A DNA stretch of 64,000 nt from Oxynema aestuarii AP17 (GCF_012295525.1 NZ_CP051167.1:6005299-6069298), one strand, 5' to 3'. Positions 35,104 through 44,386 are shown, counted from the stretch's first letter. The notes: generated from the sequence alone by a model not told the origin. Made by a program: numbers and translations.

Positions 35104-36386
35104 AGACGCTCGAAACGGAAAACCGAAAAAATTATGGCCGAATTAAAGGAACGCTAGTGAAATTAGTCGAAAGACATATAATCAAAAAAGGTCATAGGTT
35201 TTGGGATGAGATCGATGAGTTATCATGGCATTCCAAAAATCTCTACAATGCGGCTAATTATCTAATCCGTCAAAACTTTATTTATGGTCATGGTTACTTG
35301 AACTATAACCGGATGGATAAATTAATGCAGAAGACGGAGCAATATCGCGCTTTACCAGCTAAAGTCTCTCAACAGGTGTTACGAGGATTAGACAAAAACT
35401 GGCAATCCTTTTTTGCCGCCAATCAAGCCTACAAAGTCAACAAGGAGAAGTTTTTAGTCAACCCGAAAATCCCCAAATATAAAAACACTCAGAAAGGTCG
35501 TCAATTATTGGTGTACGTGAAACAGGCTCTAAGTAAAGTGGCTTTAAAAAAAGGTAAAATCAAATGCTCAAAAACCCAAATAGAGTTGGAGACTTCTGTA
35601 GCCAAAAAAGTAGTGGAGGTGAGAATCGTTCCTCGATGCGATTGTTATATCATTGAGGTCATTTATGAAGAAGTAGAACCAACATTAAAATCCAATGAAT
35701 GGGTCGCTAGTGTGGATTTAGGTGTAGATGTTTTAATGGCTGTAACTTCTAATCAACCGGACTTTGTTCCTCTGTTGATAAATGGCAGACCCTTAAAAAG
35801 CCTGAATCAATTCTACAATAAACGAAAAGCCTTTCTCCAATCCCAATTAAAAGGAAATCGACCCACCTCTAAGAGAATCCAGCGTCTGACTCGATGCCGA
35901 AATCAAAAAGTGGATAACTATCTCCATCGAGCCAGCCGTTATCTGGTCAATCTACTGCTTGATAAAAATATTACTACTTTAGTCATTGGCAAAAATGAGG
36001 GGTGGAAACAAAATGCCAAGATGGGGAAAGTGAACAACCAAAAATTTGTGGGGATTCCTTTCAACCGTCTGATTGAAATGTTGACCTATAAATGTCAATT
36101 AGTAGGGATCAAAGTGGTTCTAACTGAAGAGAGTTATACGAGTCAGTCGAACTTTTTCAACTTAGATCCGCTTCCGGTTTATGGAGAAACGGTAAAAGTT
36201 CCTAAGTTTACGGGAAAAAGAATTAAAAGAGGTCTTTACCGGACTGATACAGGATTCTTGTGTCAAGCGGATATCTTAGGCTCCTATAATATCTTAAGAA
36301 AAGCATTCCCAAATGCCTTTATGGGCTATGGGATAGAGAGGTGCGTAGTTCACCCAAGGAGAATTAATCTCTCGAAGCCAAAATGA
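35100..36386 (+). CDS. tnpB: IS607-associated TnpB, RuvC-like RNA-guided nuclease
   Basis: TnpB proteins are RNA-guided DNA endonucleases of transposons and ancestors of Cas12. This 428-residue frame is intact. The RuvC-I aspartate is D206 (VDLGVD), the RuvC-II glutamate is E300 (GKNEG), and the RuvC-III aspartate is D391 (ADILGSYN). The four-cysteine zinc finger seen between RuvC-II and III in most TnpBs is absent: the region reads SYTSQSNFFNLDPLPVYGE, a variant shared by a subgroup of IS607-type TnpBs. The lysine-rich N-terminal half suits nucleic-acid binding. The guide RNA would be expected to overlap the 3' end and extend to about 36450. Confidence 0.9.
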   Translation: MKTLETENRKNYGRIKGTLVKLVERHIIKKGHRFWDEIDELSWHSKNLYNAANYLIRQNFIYGHGYLNYNRMDKLMQKTEQYRALPAKVSQQVLRGLDKNWQSFFAANQAYKVNKEKFLVNPKIPKYKNTQKGRQLLVYVKQALSKVALKKGKIKCSKTQIELETSVAKKVVEVRIVPRCDCYIIEVIYEEVEPTLKSNEWVASVDLGVDVLMAVTSNQPDFVPLLINGRPLKSLNQFYNKRKAFLQSQLKGNRPTSKRIQRLTRCRNQKVDNYLHRASRYLVNLLLDKNITTLVIGKNEGWKQNAKMGKVNNQKFVGIPFNRLIEMLTYKCQLVGIKVVLTEESYTSQSNFFNLDPLPVYGETVKVPKFTGKRIKRGLYRTDTGFLCQADILGSYNILRKAFPNAFMGYGIERCVVHPRRINLSKPK

Positions 36387-36700
36387 AGGGGATTTTTGAA
36401 ATAGAATCCATGTCTTGTTTATATCTGACTATATTTTGGTTAACTATAGCGGTTCTCTTCTTTTTTGCCGCCGATTCCTACAGCAATTTTCCCCAGGGAT
36501 CGATGTGACATCCTCCCGACACTGAATCAAAGATTACAGCGCGGGCTTCCCAACCTCACAATTGGGTATTCGGGTCCCACGCCACTTATCTAGGTCATCG
36601 ACCCCCGACAGACCGACTTGACAGGCGGTTTCCGTTCCCCAGAGTCCCTGGGTTACTACATTCTCTAGTCCACGATCCAAAACCATCTCGGCTGCAGCAC

Positions 36701-36730
36701 GTTCGCGTAGCGACGCCGAAGGCGTATCGC
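36701..36730. repeat. Small palindromic repeat inserted in frame in tnpB
   Basis: GTTCGCGTAGCGACGCCGAAGGCGTATCGC contains a GCG-ACGCC-GAA-GGCGT-(AT)-CGC stem, a type of short palindrome often seen inside cyanobacterial genes (split here as a description of pairing). It adds about nine codons (PSASLRERA) immediately after the RuvC-III aspartate region, without changing the frame. Confidence 0.7.
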
Positions 36731-37319
36731 GATGCGTTCGATACCCACACTCAGGACAATGATGCTCTCTGACTTCCAACCCCTTGCTCACCGTAGCAAA
36801 GCAGGATGGACAGGTTTGACTGGTGCCGTTGGGATTGACTTTAGCAAAGTAGACCCCACGCTTCCAGCACACTCATTCCGTCAGAGACAAGAACTGCCCG
36901 AAAGCAGCATCAACACAATCTGTTCGCAACATCCCTCGCGTCAACCCCGTGACGTTGAGATCTTCTGCAAAGATAGTTTGCGCCCGGTCGCAAAGCTGAT
37001 GAGCCGTTTTCAGATGGAAATCTTTACGACGATTGGCAATCCGATGGTGCATTTTAGTCACTTCGATTTGCGCCTTCTCCCAGTTTTGAGAACCCTTTTG
37101 TTTTCGTGCGGCTCTGCGTTGCAGCAATTTCAGCTTGCGTTGCATCGACTTGAAAAACTTGGGTCGCTCTTGGAAAGAGCGATCGGAAGCAGTCAAGAAT
37201 CGCTCCAATCCCAGGTCAATCCCGATCGCCCGACCGCGAACTGGAGCATCGGGAACCGAGATATCCGATTCAATCGTGACGACAACGTACCATTGCGTTC
37301 CTCGCACCCTCGACAATAC

Positions 37320-37375
37320 CCTTACCTGTATCCCCCCAACCCCCCTTTGAAAGGGGGGCGAAGGGACGATGCAGG
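37320..37375. repeat. Palindromic C-rich/G-rich repeat inserted in tnpB
   Basis: Contains the perfect hairpin CCCCCCTTT-G-AAAGGGGGG (37340-37358). On the minus strand it reads through as HRPFAPLSKGGWGD, a peptide typical of translated copies of this class of dispersed cyanobacterial repeat. It interrupts the tnpB frame between NLHR and VRVLSRV. Confidence 0.75.
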
Positions 37376-37874
37376 TTGATGGGTACTTCCCCAATTTTTG
37401 GCAACTTGATTGTGAAGCCATTGATGGGATTGTGCTTGAATTGGGGAAACACAAAGGATTTGAACTGACCGAACTTTTTGAAACGTGGAAACCCATGTCC
37501 CCGTTGCAAAAATGCCTCCCAGGTATCGTGCAGTCTGCGAATCGTGGTCTGCAACACCTGAGAATGTACCTGACCCAGATGCGGGAATTGCTTCTTTGCT
37601 TTGGGCAGGTTGTTCTGCTGACGGTGGTAGGACGGAAATGCCTCATCGGCGGGAATGATGTATTCCTTTTCCAACGAGCATCGGTCTACCGAACACTTAC
37701 GCGAAGCAATCCAATCCTTGAGTTCGCGCAACGCGTAGTTATATACGCCTCTGCACGTCTCAAGCCACGATCTCAGTTCAGTCTGCTGTACGACATTTGG
37801 ATAGATTCGGTAGGTGTAGTTTATGGTCAGCATAGCCGGAGTTTACCAAAGGCTATAGCTGCCTGTAAATGCTG

Positions 37875-37925
37875 GTCTCATCCCCATCGTAGGGCTTAGC
37901 CCTTCCCGGAGGGTGGGGATGAGAC
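37875..37925. repeat. Strong nested hairpin at the left end of the IS605-type unit
   Basis: Perfect 12-bp arms GTCTCATCCCCA (37875-37886) and TGGGGATGAGAC (37914-37925) enclose a second stem AGGGC-TTA-GCCCT (37891-37903). It lies 42 bp upstream of the tnpB start codon, where subterminal hairpins of IS200/IS605 elements bind the Y1 transposase. Confidence 0.8.
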
Positions 37926-38539
37926 TTTTCAAGGGGAGTCCATGGATCCCGACGCTGATGCTTCGCATACAGCGCGGGACTTATCGCTCCCCGAACCCCT
38001 CAAAAGTTAAAAATACGATCGCTTCCCTGGGGTTTCGATCCTCTTTCCAGCTCGATCGCCACGGTTTTCTAAGGGCGCTTTCGAGGGAAGTTTGCCGATC
38101 TCACAACACGGTCGATCGGTCGTCGGGGGCGATCGCTCCCCCCTATCCCCTCTCGGGAAAGCGATCGCCCCATTCGGTGGCGACTCTCACTCGGATTTTG
38201 AAGTTCTCAGGTTCGGCGATCGTCGGGAGCGATCGCCCGTTTTACCGCTACGATGCCATGGGTGAAAAGGCGATCGAGGGATCTGCCCGAGCGGCACGCG
38301 ATCGATCCGGCAAAAGCGATCCCATTCCCCCTTTCCATCCAACTCCGATTGCGTTTTCTGAAGTTGAATCTCCCCTGACGGATGCGATCGCTCTTTTCCA
38401 TCTAACCGTCTTCTCGAAAGCGACAAGATTTTCCGTGGAACGACCGATCTAAAAACAGTTATAGCGTTAAGATCCCGTCAATTATTGGAGAATCTTTGCC
38501 GAACTTGGTGATGGTTCCAGCCGCTTGTCGAGATTCGGA
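37926..38539. other. Gene-free, HIP1-rich stretch of about 610 bp
   Basis: A plus-strand frame (37913-38452) overlaps the transposon hairpin, and its translation is Arg/Ser/Pro-rich with no recognisable motif; it is not called. Several GCGATCGC copies occur between 38130 and 38400. Nothing else is visible. Confidence 0.55.
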
Positions 38540-38932
38540 TTACGCAACTTCTTCCGCTTCAGCTCCGATTTGTCGCAGGTGAATGTGTTTGCGTCCCAGA
38601 GAAATTTCAAACTCATCTCCCGGTTGCAGATTCATCTGCTTCGTGTAGGCGGCACCAATCAGTAAGTTGCCGTTGGACTGCACGGTAATCCGATAGCTGG
38701 CACTGCGTCCGCCCCGTCCGTTCCCGTTCGGTTTGCCGTCGAGGGGTACGCCTTCAGCATCAATTAAGGCATTGAGGAACTTCATCATATTGACTCGTTC
38801 CACGCCATTTTTGGTGACGGTGTAGTAACCGCAAGCTCTCGCTTTTTCTTCTTTACTGAGGTTTTCTAGCTCTTTGACTTTCTTGAGTAGCTCTTCGCCA
38901 GTTAGAGGTTCCATTTTTTTCTTTTTACTCAT
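38540..38932 (-). CDS. cyAbrB-family transcriptional regulator
   Basis: A 130-residue cyanobacterial AbrB-type DNA-binding protein. A basic N-terminus (MSKKKKMEPLTGEELLKKV) is followed by the clade-specific segment ACGYYTVTKNGVERVNMMKF (34-53), then the swapped-hairpin AbrB domain from about 80 (SYRITVQSNGNLLIGAAY, LQPGDEFEISLGRKHIHL). cyAbrB proteins regulate carbon and nitrogen balance, hydrogenase and other genes. Most genomes have two paralogues; I cannot decide which this is. It sits alone between the transposon cluster and a long gene-free stretch. Confidence 0.92.
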   Translation of the reverse strand: MSKKKKMEPLTGEELLKKVKELENLSKEEKARACGYYTVTKNGVERVNMMKFLNALIDAEGVPLDGKPNGNGRGGRSASYRITVQSNGNLLIGAAYTKQMNLQPGDEFEISLGRKHIHLRQIGAEAEEVA

Positions 38933-40490
38933 GAACTTAGAACTGCCGCCAGGAACAATAGATAGATCGGGTTCTCTGCGCTCTGAGTCTTGCTAGAAAC
39001 CAGAAATATTTGGGTTCGACTCAGATAACAAATCCATCTTACACTAAGAAAGCGAAGAATTCGATCGAATTCCTAAAATTCAGACGCACAAGATCGAGAG
39101 CGATCGCTTATCAAAGGAGATCGGCGATCGCTCACTGCTTTCCCCCAGAAAATGCACCCACCTATCCACAGCTTCGATTCCTTTCGCGATCGCTTCACGA
39201 CTTGCATGGAACGAGATTTTTAAGACCCTATCTTGACCTTCAATCCCTTTACAGCGAGGGAGACGCCCTCCATCGCGACGCGGCGGTTCGCTGTCAGCAA
39301 TTCCTCTGATGCGGGTTAACAAATTTTATAACCGCTCCTCGTGCTTTGTCGCTCCAATGCGATGAGAATCCCTGCAACTAGAACGTTCTCGACCGAATTT
39401 TAGAAGGGGACGGGCGGCAGCTTCCGGACAACAGCCTGAAGAGGCGATCGCCTCTCGATTTCTGTCAGTCTTGACCGACGAACCAAAGTAAAGAAACAAT
39501 CGCGCGCCTTCTACCCCAGTCGCACGCCATCGTCGAGGGTCGTTGCTTCGTGTATTCAGCCGGGAGACGGGTGCAAATCTCGGGTAAATTTACCGTTGTC
39601 AACGCGGCTCGAACTCGATAAAATCGCTAATTTTACGGTCGTTGAAACAATGAACTCGCAACGGATCGACCCCGGACGAGACGGATCGCGAGTTCGCCGC
39701 CAACCCCTCGAAACTGGATCGGGAAAGCCTTACTCGTCTTCACCTTCCACCTACCATCACGATCGCGGCGATCGCCAAAATTAAGTTTAAACTCTCGATC
39801 GAGATCCGATGGCGCGATCGCTCCAGTTGCACCGGGATCGACCTCGGCGGCGATCGCCTTCAAACCCGCCCGAGAGTCTTTACTGTATTCTCGATTCGAT
39901 TCTCTTTCCCCTAACGATCGACTCTTTCCTCCAATCGACTCCCCCGTTTTTAAGGCGCTAAAAAAGGAGCTGTCTGCGAGCTTAACTACCAGAGCATAAT
40001 ATCGTGTAAAAGCGCGCTTCGATCGAATCTTACAAGGACTATTTGGAGCGAGTCGGGTCAGTAAAATAAGGTACCGTCAACCTCGACCTGTCCCCTATTT
40101 AGAAAGGCGATCGCTCCCCAGGCATCGGACGAGTTTCGTGACTTCCATTCCCGGCGCCAGCGCCAACGATCGATGGGTGAAACCTCCTCCTAAAATTTCT
40201 CTCGGTGCGATCCGCCAAGCCCTCGCCACACCCCTCGATTCCCGACCGACCGACACCGGGAAAGACCGACAGGGAGGAGATCCGATCGCATTTCCCGGGT
40301 GCCGTCCATCGGCTCGAAAACTAACATCATCACTGCACGGCATTGTTCTCAAAAACCTCTAATTTCGACCCCCTCGGTCAGCTTCTCAACAGGCAAAAAC
40401 GACCTTGACGATCGCGATCTCGGCGGCGAGATTTCCCCCAAAAGATGCGATAAGATCGGAAATTTAGCTCGCGAATGGGGAACGAAACTC
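38933..40490. other. 1.5-kb region without a convincing gene
   Basis: Short frames on both strands (for example 39010-39309 and 40095-40362) overlap each other and are Arg/Ser/Pro-rich. HIP1 sites are frequent. Fragments reminiscent of cobalamin-riboswitch boxes at 39557-39580 and 40210-40275 do not assemble into a full consensus. The segment may hold promoters for the divergent cyAbrB and cbiB genes or a decayed gene. Confidence 0.5.
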
Positions 40491-41486
40491 TTGACAGACC
40501 ATTGGTTTTTGCCGACTGGGGCGCTGATTTTGCCGATCGCGGCGCTGTTAGATTATACGATCGGCGATCCTTGGGGATGGCCCCATCCGGTACAGGCGAT
40601 CGGTGCTTGGATTGCTGCCGGAACCGAGACTGCCTTAAAACGGTGTCCAACCCCACGATCGCAGAGAATTGCAGGGGTCGTTCTCGCACTTTCGACGATC
40701 GCGATCGCCAGTGGCTGCAGTTGGGCGATCGTGCGCCTCGCCTCCCAACTTCACCCCAGTTTCGGAATCGCCTGCGCCAGTCTCTTACTCGCCAGTTGTT
40801 TCGCCGGACGGAGCTTGCGCCGCGCTGCCGAAGACGTATTGCGACCCCTCCTCTCCGGGGATCTCGACCGGGCGCGCGATCGCCTGCGCCTCTACGTCGG
40901 TCGCGATACAGACAACCTCTCCCCCCCGGAAATCTGGCGCGCGGTCCTCGAAACCCTCAGCGAAAATGCCGTCGATGGGGTCACCGCTCCCTTATTTTAT
41001 GCCGCCGTGGGGGCGACCCTTCCCGGCGTCGGTCCGGTACCGATCGCCTTCGCCTACAAAGCCGCCAGCACCCTCGATTCGATGGTCGGCTATCGGGACG
41101 CTCCTTATACTCACCTCGGCTGGTTTAGTGCCAATCTCGAAGATCGCCTCACTTGGCTCCCCTGTCGTTTGACCGTACTGACCTTGGGGGCGATCGCGGG
41201 TCAACTGCGGTACGTGTGGCAGACCTGCCAGCGCGACGCCACCCAAGACCCCAGCCCCAATGCAGGCTGGAGCGAGTGCGCCTATGCCGCCATTCTCGGC
41301 GTTCGACTCGGCGGCCTCAATACCTATCGCGGCGTCCCCAAACCGAAACCCCTGCTGGGCGAGCCAAAACGCCCGATTTCCGAAGAAGTCATTCGCGAAG
41401 CCACTCAGTTAACCCGCTCTTGTTTTTTAATCTGGTTGGCGATCGCCGTCGGCTTGGCGATCGCCCTCGGCGCGTCCTTTTCCTAG
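40491..41486 (+). CDS. cbiB: Adenosylcobinamide-phosphate synthase CbiB/CobD
   Basis: Attaches aminopropanol (or its phosphate) to adenosylcobyric acid in cobalamin synthesis; an inner-membrane protein. The family-typical sequence begins with a membrane segment (LPTGALILPIAALLDYTIGD) and the PHPVQAIG signature. Later motifs are SENAVDGVTAPLFYAAVGA, AFAYKAASTLDSMVGY and LNTYRGV, all diagnostic. The TTG at 40491 is chosen because it starts just before the conserved region. An ATG at 40299 in the same frame would add 64 residues of low-complexity, non-family sequence. No other cobalamin gene is next to it. Confidence 0.9.
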   Translation: MTDHWFLPTGALILPIAALLDYTIGDPWGWPHPVQAIGAWIAAGTETALKRCPTPRSQRIAGVVLALSTIAIASGCSWAIVRLASQLHPSFGIACASLLLASCFAGRSLRRAAEDVLRPLLSGDLDRARDRLRLYVGRDTDNLSPPEIWRAVLETLSENAVDGVTAPLFYAAVGATLPGVGPVPIAFAYKAASTLDSMVGYRDAPYTHLGWFSANLEDRLTWLPCRLTVLTLGAIAGQLRYVWQTCQRDATQDPSPNAGWSECAYAAILGVRLGGLNTYRGVPKPKPLLGEPKRPISEEVIREATQLTRSCFLIWLAIAVGLAIALGASFS

Positions 41487-41543
41487 GAGGGAGGAACTCA
41501 CAAGAGACCCTCATAACTGATTTTATTCACTTAAAATATAAAC

Positions 41544-42557
41544 ATGACCGTCAATCTCTTTAACGAAAACCTCTACTTGAGCAACTATCCCGACGTGCGA
41601 GCCGCCGTCGAAGCCGGAGTCTTCTCGTCCGGTCGCCAACACTTCGATCGCTTCGGCTTGAACGAAGGACGGGTCGAAATTTCGCGCTTTTACGACGAAA
41701 CTTATTATCTCGCCAACCAAGCCGACGTCGCCGCCGCCGTCGATCGCGGCGCCTTCGTCTCCGGACTGGCGCACTATCTCCAATTCGGACAAGCCGAAGG
41801 GCGTCCGGCGAGTCCCTTATTTGACGAAACTTGGTATCGCCGACGCTATCGGGATATCGCTCAAGCGGTGAGTGCGGGCGCCTTTAAGTCGGGATTGGAG
41901 CATTACATTTTATTGGGCGAAGCCGAAGGGCGATCGGGAACCCCCTTTAATGAATTTGCCTATAAAGACGACTATCCCGACGTTGCCGAAGCGATCGCCG
42001 CCGGAACCGTCGTCTCCGGATTGGCACACTATCTCGATTTCGGACGAACGGAAGGACGCGAAGCCCTCTTTAGCGGCACTTCCGGCAACGATACCGTCAC
42101 CGCCTTCGGTCCGATCCCTACCCTCGTCGGGGTCGATGTCTTGCCGGGAGAATGCGTCGTCGGCGGGACCCCCGTCGGTGGGGAATGCTTGCAATTCGTC
42201 AGTGAAGGGGTGGACGAACGAGACGTTCTCGTTGGCGGCGAAGGGGTCGATCGCTTCGTCCTCGGGTCGTTACTGGTCACGCGAGTGGGGGTGGTCGAGC
42301 GCAATTTTTACGTGGGGAACGGCGACCTCGACCGCGCCGACATTCTCAATTTCGAGGTCGGACGCGATCGCCTCGTACTTCCGAGTCGGGAAAGCGACTA
42401 TCTGTTTGAAGCTGACGGCGATCGCATCGCGATTTCCTACAAGGGGAATTCTTTTCAGGCGATCGAGCCGCCGGATCTGATGGCGGCGATCGAGGGAGTC
42501 CCTTCCGTAGAAGCGCTCAAAACCCGCATCGACTTTCAAGGATCGGGAGATCTGTGA
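41544..42557 (+). CDS. Tandem-repeat protein with RTX-like C-terminal domain
   Basis: A 337-residue protein. Four repeats of about 40 residues (about 6-43, 49-87, 92-130, 135-172) share the pattern YPDV-AV-xGxFxSGxxHYxxFGxxEGR. This repeat is common in cyanobacterial secreted or calcium-binding proteins. The C-terminal half contains DVLVGGEGVDRFVLGS and a domain resembling the end of RTX/serralysin-type proteins (VGNGDLDRADILNFEVGRDRLVL). There is no N-terminal signal peptide, so type I secretion from a C-terminal signal is inferred. It starts 58 bp after cbiB on the same strand. Confidence 0.78.
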   Translation: MTVNLFNENLYLSNYPDVRAAVEAGVFSSGRQHFDRFGLNEGRVEISRFYDETYYLANQADVAAAVDRGAFVSGLAHYLQFGQAEGRPASPLFDETWYRRRYRDIAQAVSAGAFKSGLEHYILLGEAEGRSGTPFNEFAYKDDYPDVAEAIAAGTVVSGLAHYLDFGRTEGREALFSGTSGNDTVTAFGPIPTLVGVDVLPGECVVGGTPVGGECLQFVSEGVDERDVLVGGEGVDRFVLGSLLVTRVGVVERNFYVGNGDLDRADILNFEVGRDRLVLPSRESDYLFEADGDRIAISYKGNSFQAIEPPDLMAAIEGVPSVEALKTRIDFQGSGDL

Positions 42558-42639
42558 AACTCCCCCTCCTCAGTGCGATCGCACTAAGCTAAGAAAACAT
42601 CCGCATTATCCGACCCTTTAAACTCCACCCTGTTTAACC

Positions 42640-43185
42640 ATGTCCCCTAAAATTGTTGAAATCCTTTCAGAAGAAGAGTTACGGCGCACTTTAACCCGGT
42701 TGGCCTCTCAAATCGTCGAAAAAGCCGGGGACTTGTCCGATTTAGTCCTCGTCGGCATTTACACGCGCGGGGTGCCTCTGGCCCACTTGCTAGGGGCGCA
42801 AATCGAAGCCCTCGAAAATACGAGGGTCCCCGTGGGGGCTTTGGATATTACCTTTTATCGCGACGACCTCGATCGCATCGGAATGCGAACCCCCGCCAAA
42901 ACTAAGATTCCCTTCGATCTAAGCGGCAAAACTGTGGTCTTGGTCGATGACGTGATTTTTAAAGGACGGACGATCCGCGCCGCCTTAGATGCGATCAACG
43001 ATTACGGACGTCCTGCGGTCATTCGCCTAGCCGTTTTGGCCGATCGCGGACACCGCGAGTTACCGATTCACCCGGATTTTACCGGGAAATGTCTGCCGAC
43101 CGCCAAAGAAGAACAGGTCAAGGTCTACTTAAACGAAATCGACGGTCGCGATGGCATCGAATTGATCGATCGCCAGAATGATTGA
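42640..43185 (+). CDS. pyrR: PyrR: pyrimidine attenuation regulator / uracil phosphoribosyltransferase
   Basis: A 181-residue phosphoribosyltransferase-fold protein. It starts [19 protein letters not shown], and the PRPP-binding loop is [14 protein letters not shown]. The C-terminal segment [14 protein letters not shown] is typical of PyrR. In Gram-positive bacteria PyrR controls pyr operons by RNA binding and also makes UMP from uracil. In cyanobacteria the uracil phosphoribosyltransferase role is more certain than attenuation. No pyr operon leader is visible here; pyrD is 16 kb away. Confidence 0.94.
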   Translation: MSPKIVEILSEEELRRTLTRLASQIVEKAGDLSDLVLVGIYTRGVPLAHLLGAQIEALENTRVPVGALDITFYRDDLDRIGMRTPAKTKIPFDLSGKTVVLVDDVIFKGRTIRAALDAINDYGRPAVIRLAVLADRGHRELPIHPDFTGKCLPTAKEEQVKVYLNEIDGRDGIELIDRQND

Positions 43186-43276
43186 GGATTGTCCTCGATC
43201 TCCATTCCGCCGCTATTCTAGATCTAGAGTCGGGATCTCCTGTCCACGGTTCACCTACCCTATTTAACTGCAAATA

Positions 43277-44332
43277 TTGATTGTGAATCCTTCTTTGAGT
43301 TCGTCTACCCAAACTCAGAACCGCAAAGCCGATCACTTGCGTGTCTGTCTGGAAGAGGACGTGCAGTTTCGCCAGATCGCCACGGGTTTTGAACGCTACC
43401 GCTTCGAGCATTGTTGTTTGCCGGAATTGGATTTCAGCGAAATTGACTTAAAAACGTCCTTTTTGGGCAAATCCACGAACGCGCCGTTATTGATTTCCTC
43501 GATGACCGGGGGAACGGATTTCGCCAAGACGATCAATACCCGACTGGCGAAAGTGGCGCAGGAGTATCGAATCGCGATGGGAGTGGGTTCGCAACGGGTG
43601 GCGATCGAAAAGCCGGAGGTGGCGGATACGTTTGCGGTGCGATCGCACGCCCCGGATATTCTCCTCTTTGCCAATCTCGGAGCGGTTCAGTTAAATTACG
43701 CTTACGGGATCGACGAGTGCCGCCGCGCGATCGACTTGCTCGAAGCCGATGCCCTGATTCTGCACCTGAACCCGCTCCAAGAAGCGGTCCAAACCCACGG
43801 CGATCGCAATTTTAAAGGATTGCTTGACAAAATCAATAAACTGTGCTATTTACTTCCCGTGCCGATCGTGGCGAAAGAAGTCGGTAACGGCATTTCGGCG
43901 AAGATGGCGACTCAATTGCTCGAAGCCGGGGTCGGGGCGATCGACGTCGCCGGAGCCGGGGGGACCTCCTGGGCGAAAGTCGAAGGACAGCGCGCCAAAG
44001 ATCCGCGTCAGCGTCGCTTGGGACAGACGTTTGCCGATTGGGGACTGCCGACGGCGGAATGCTTGCAACAGATCCGCACCCGCCATAGGGAGGTTCCTTT
44101 AATTGCGTCCGGGGGATTGCGTAACGGCTTGGATGTGGCTAAGGCGATCGCCCTCGGAGCCGATCTGGCGGGATTGGCGATGCCTTTTTTGCAAGCCGCC
44201 TCGGAATCGGAAGCGGCGGTCGCCGAAGTGGTGGAACTGCTGATGGCGGAAGTAGCGACGGTGTTGTTCTGTACGGGAAATGCCAACCTCGAAGCGTTGC
44301 GACGATCGCGATCGCTCCAACGGATTGATTAG
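43277..44332 (+). CDS. fni: Isopentenyl-diphosphate delta-isomerase, type 2 (FMN-dependent)
   Basis: Interconverts isopentenyl and dimethylallyl diphosphate for isoprenoid synthesis. Type 2 enzymes use FMN and NADPH. The RKADHL motif (16-21), SSMTGG, the GVGSQRVA stretch, the [10 protein letters not shown] phosphate/flavin motif and the C-terminal [19 protein letters not shown] all fit. Length is 351 residues from TTG 43277; GTG at 43283, two codons later, is an equally possible start. No ATG precedes the conserved region. Confidence 0.93.
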   Translation: MIVNPSLSSSTQTQNRKADHLRVCLEEDVQFRQIATGFERYRFEHCCLPELDFSEIDLKTSFLGKSTNAPLLISSMTGGTDFAKTINTRLAKVAQEYRIAMGVGSQRVAIEKPEVADTFAVRSHAPDILLFANLGAVQLNYAYGIDECRRAIDLLEADALILHLNPLQEAVQTHGDRNFKGLLDKINKLCYLLPVPIVAKEVGNGISAKMATQLLEAGVGAIDVAGAGGTSWAKVEGQRAKDPRQRRLGQTFADWGLPTAECLQQIRTRHREVPLIASGGLRNGLDVAKAIALGADLAGLAMPFLQAASESEAAVAEVVELLMAEVATVLFCTGNANLEALRRSRSLQRID

Positions 44333-44386
44333 AAAATATAGGGGCGATCGCCTCGATCTGCTGAATTTTTACCCCCTCGATTCGAT

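Larger units (their letters stand above)
34530..36450 (+). mobile_element. IS607-type insertion sequence
   Basis: A unit with a serine-recombinase-type tnpA followed by tnpB, overlapping by four bases (ATGA). The AT-rich composition differs sharply from the flanks. Direct motifs TATAGTCA/CATAGTCA precede tnpA, and a related ACTATA-rich stretch follows tnpB near 36428-36450. IS607 elements lack terminal inverted repeats, so both ends are estimates based on composition. The tnpA frame is broken, so the unit is probably no longer mobile on its own. Confidence 0.7.
36534..37833 (-). pseudogene. tnpB: Broken TnpB gene with a frameshift, a stop and two small insertions
   Basis: The N-terminal part (from 37833) has the TnpB start MLTINYTYRIYPN and continues to KLPKIGEVPINLHR. 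A palindromic insertion at about 37320-37375 shifts the register. The next part has RuvC-I GIDLGLERFLTAS and RuvC-II IFAEDLNV, then a TGA at 36873-36875 where Trp is expected (LTE*VCWKRG). The last part has an intact zinc finger (CPSC...CPEC) and the RuvC-III region HRDT, interrupted by the inserted peptide PSASLRER before AAAEMVL. The sequence also differs from the IS607-unit tnpB by having this zinc finger. It is non-functional unless repaired by recoding. Confidence 0.88.
36505..37925 (-). mobile_element. Degraded IS200/IS605-family element with tnpB only
   Basis: A tnpB-only (IS1341-like) unit on the minus strand. The right end is placed at the conserved-looking segment GGGAGGATGTCAC (minus strand, about 36505-36517), beyond the tnpB stop codon. 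The left end is placed at a strong hairpin (37875-37925). Elements of this family have subterminal hairpins instead of inverted repeats. No tnpA is present, and the tnpB is broken. Its 3' end lies about 60-120 bp from the 3' end of the IS607-type unit, tail to tail. Confidence 0.6.

Noticed and set aside
37913-38452. A 179-codon plus-strand frame
   Set aside because: It overlaps the left-end hairpin of the transposon unit and has no recognisable protein features.
39557-40275. Fragments resembling cobalamin-riboswitch boxes upstream of cbiB
   Set aside because: Short stretches such as GGGTGCAAATCTC and GGAGGAGATCC occur, but the full set of conserved boxes in the right order is missing.
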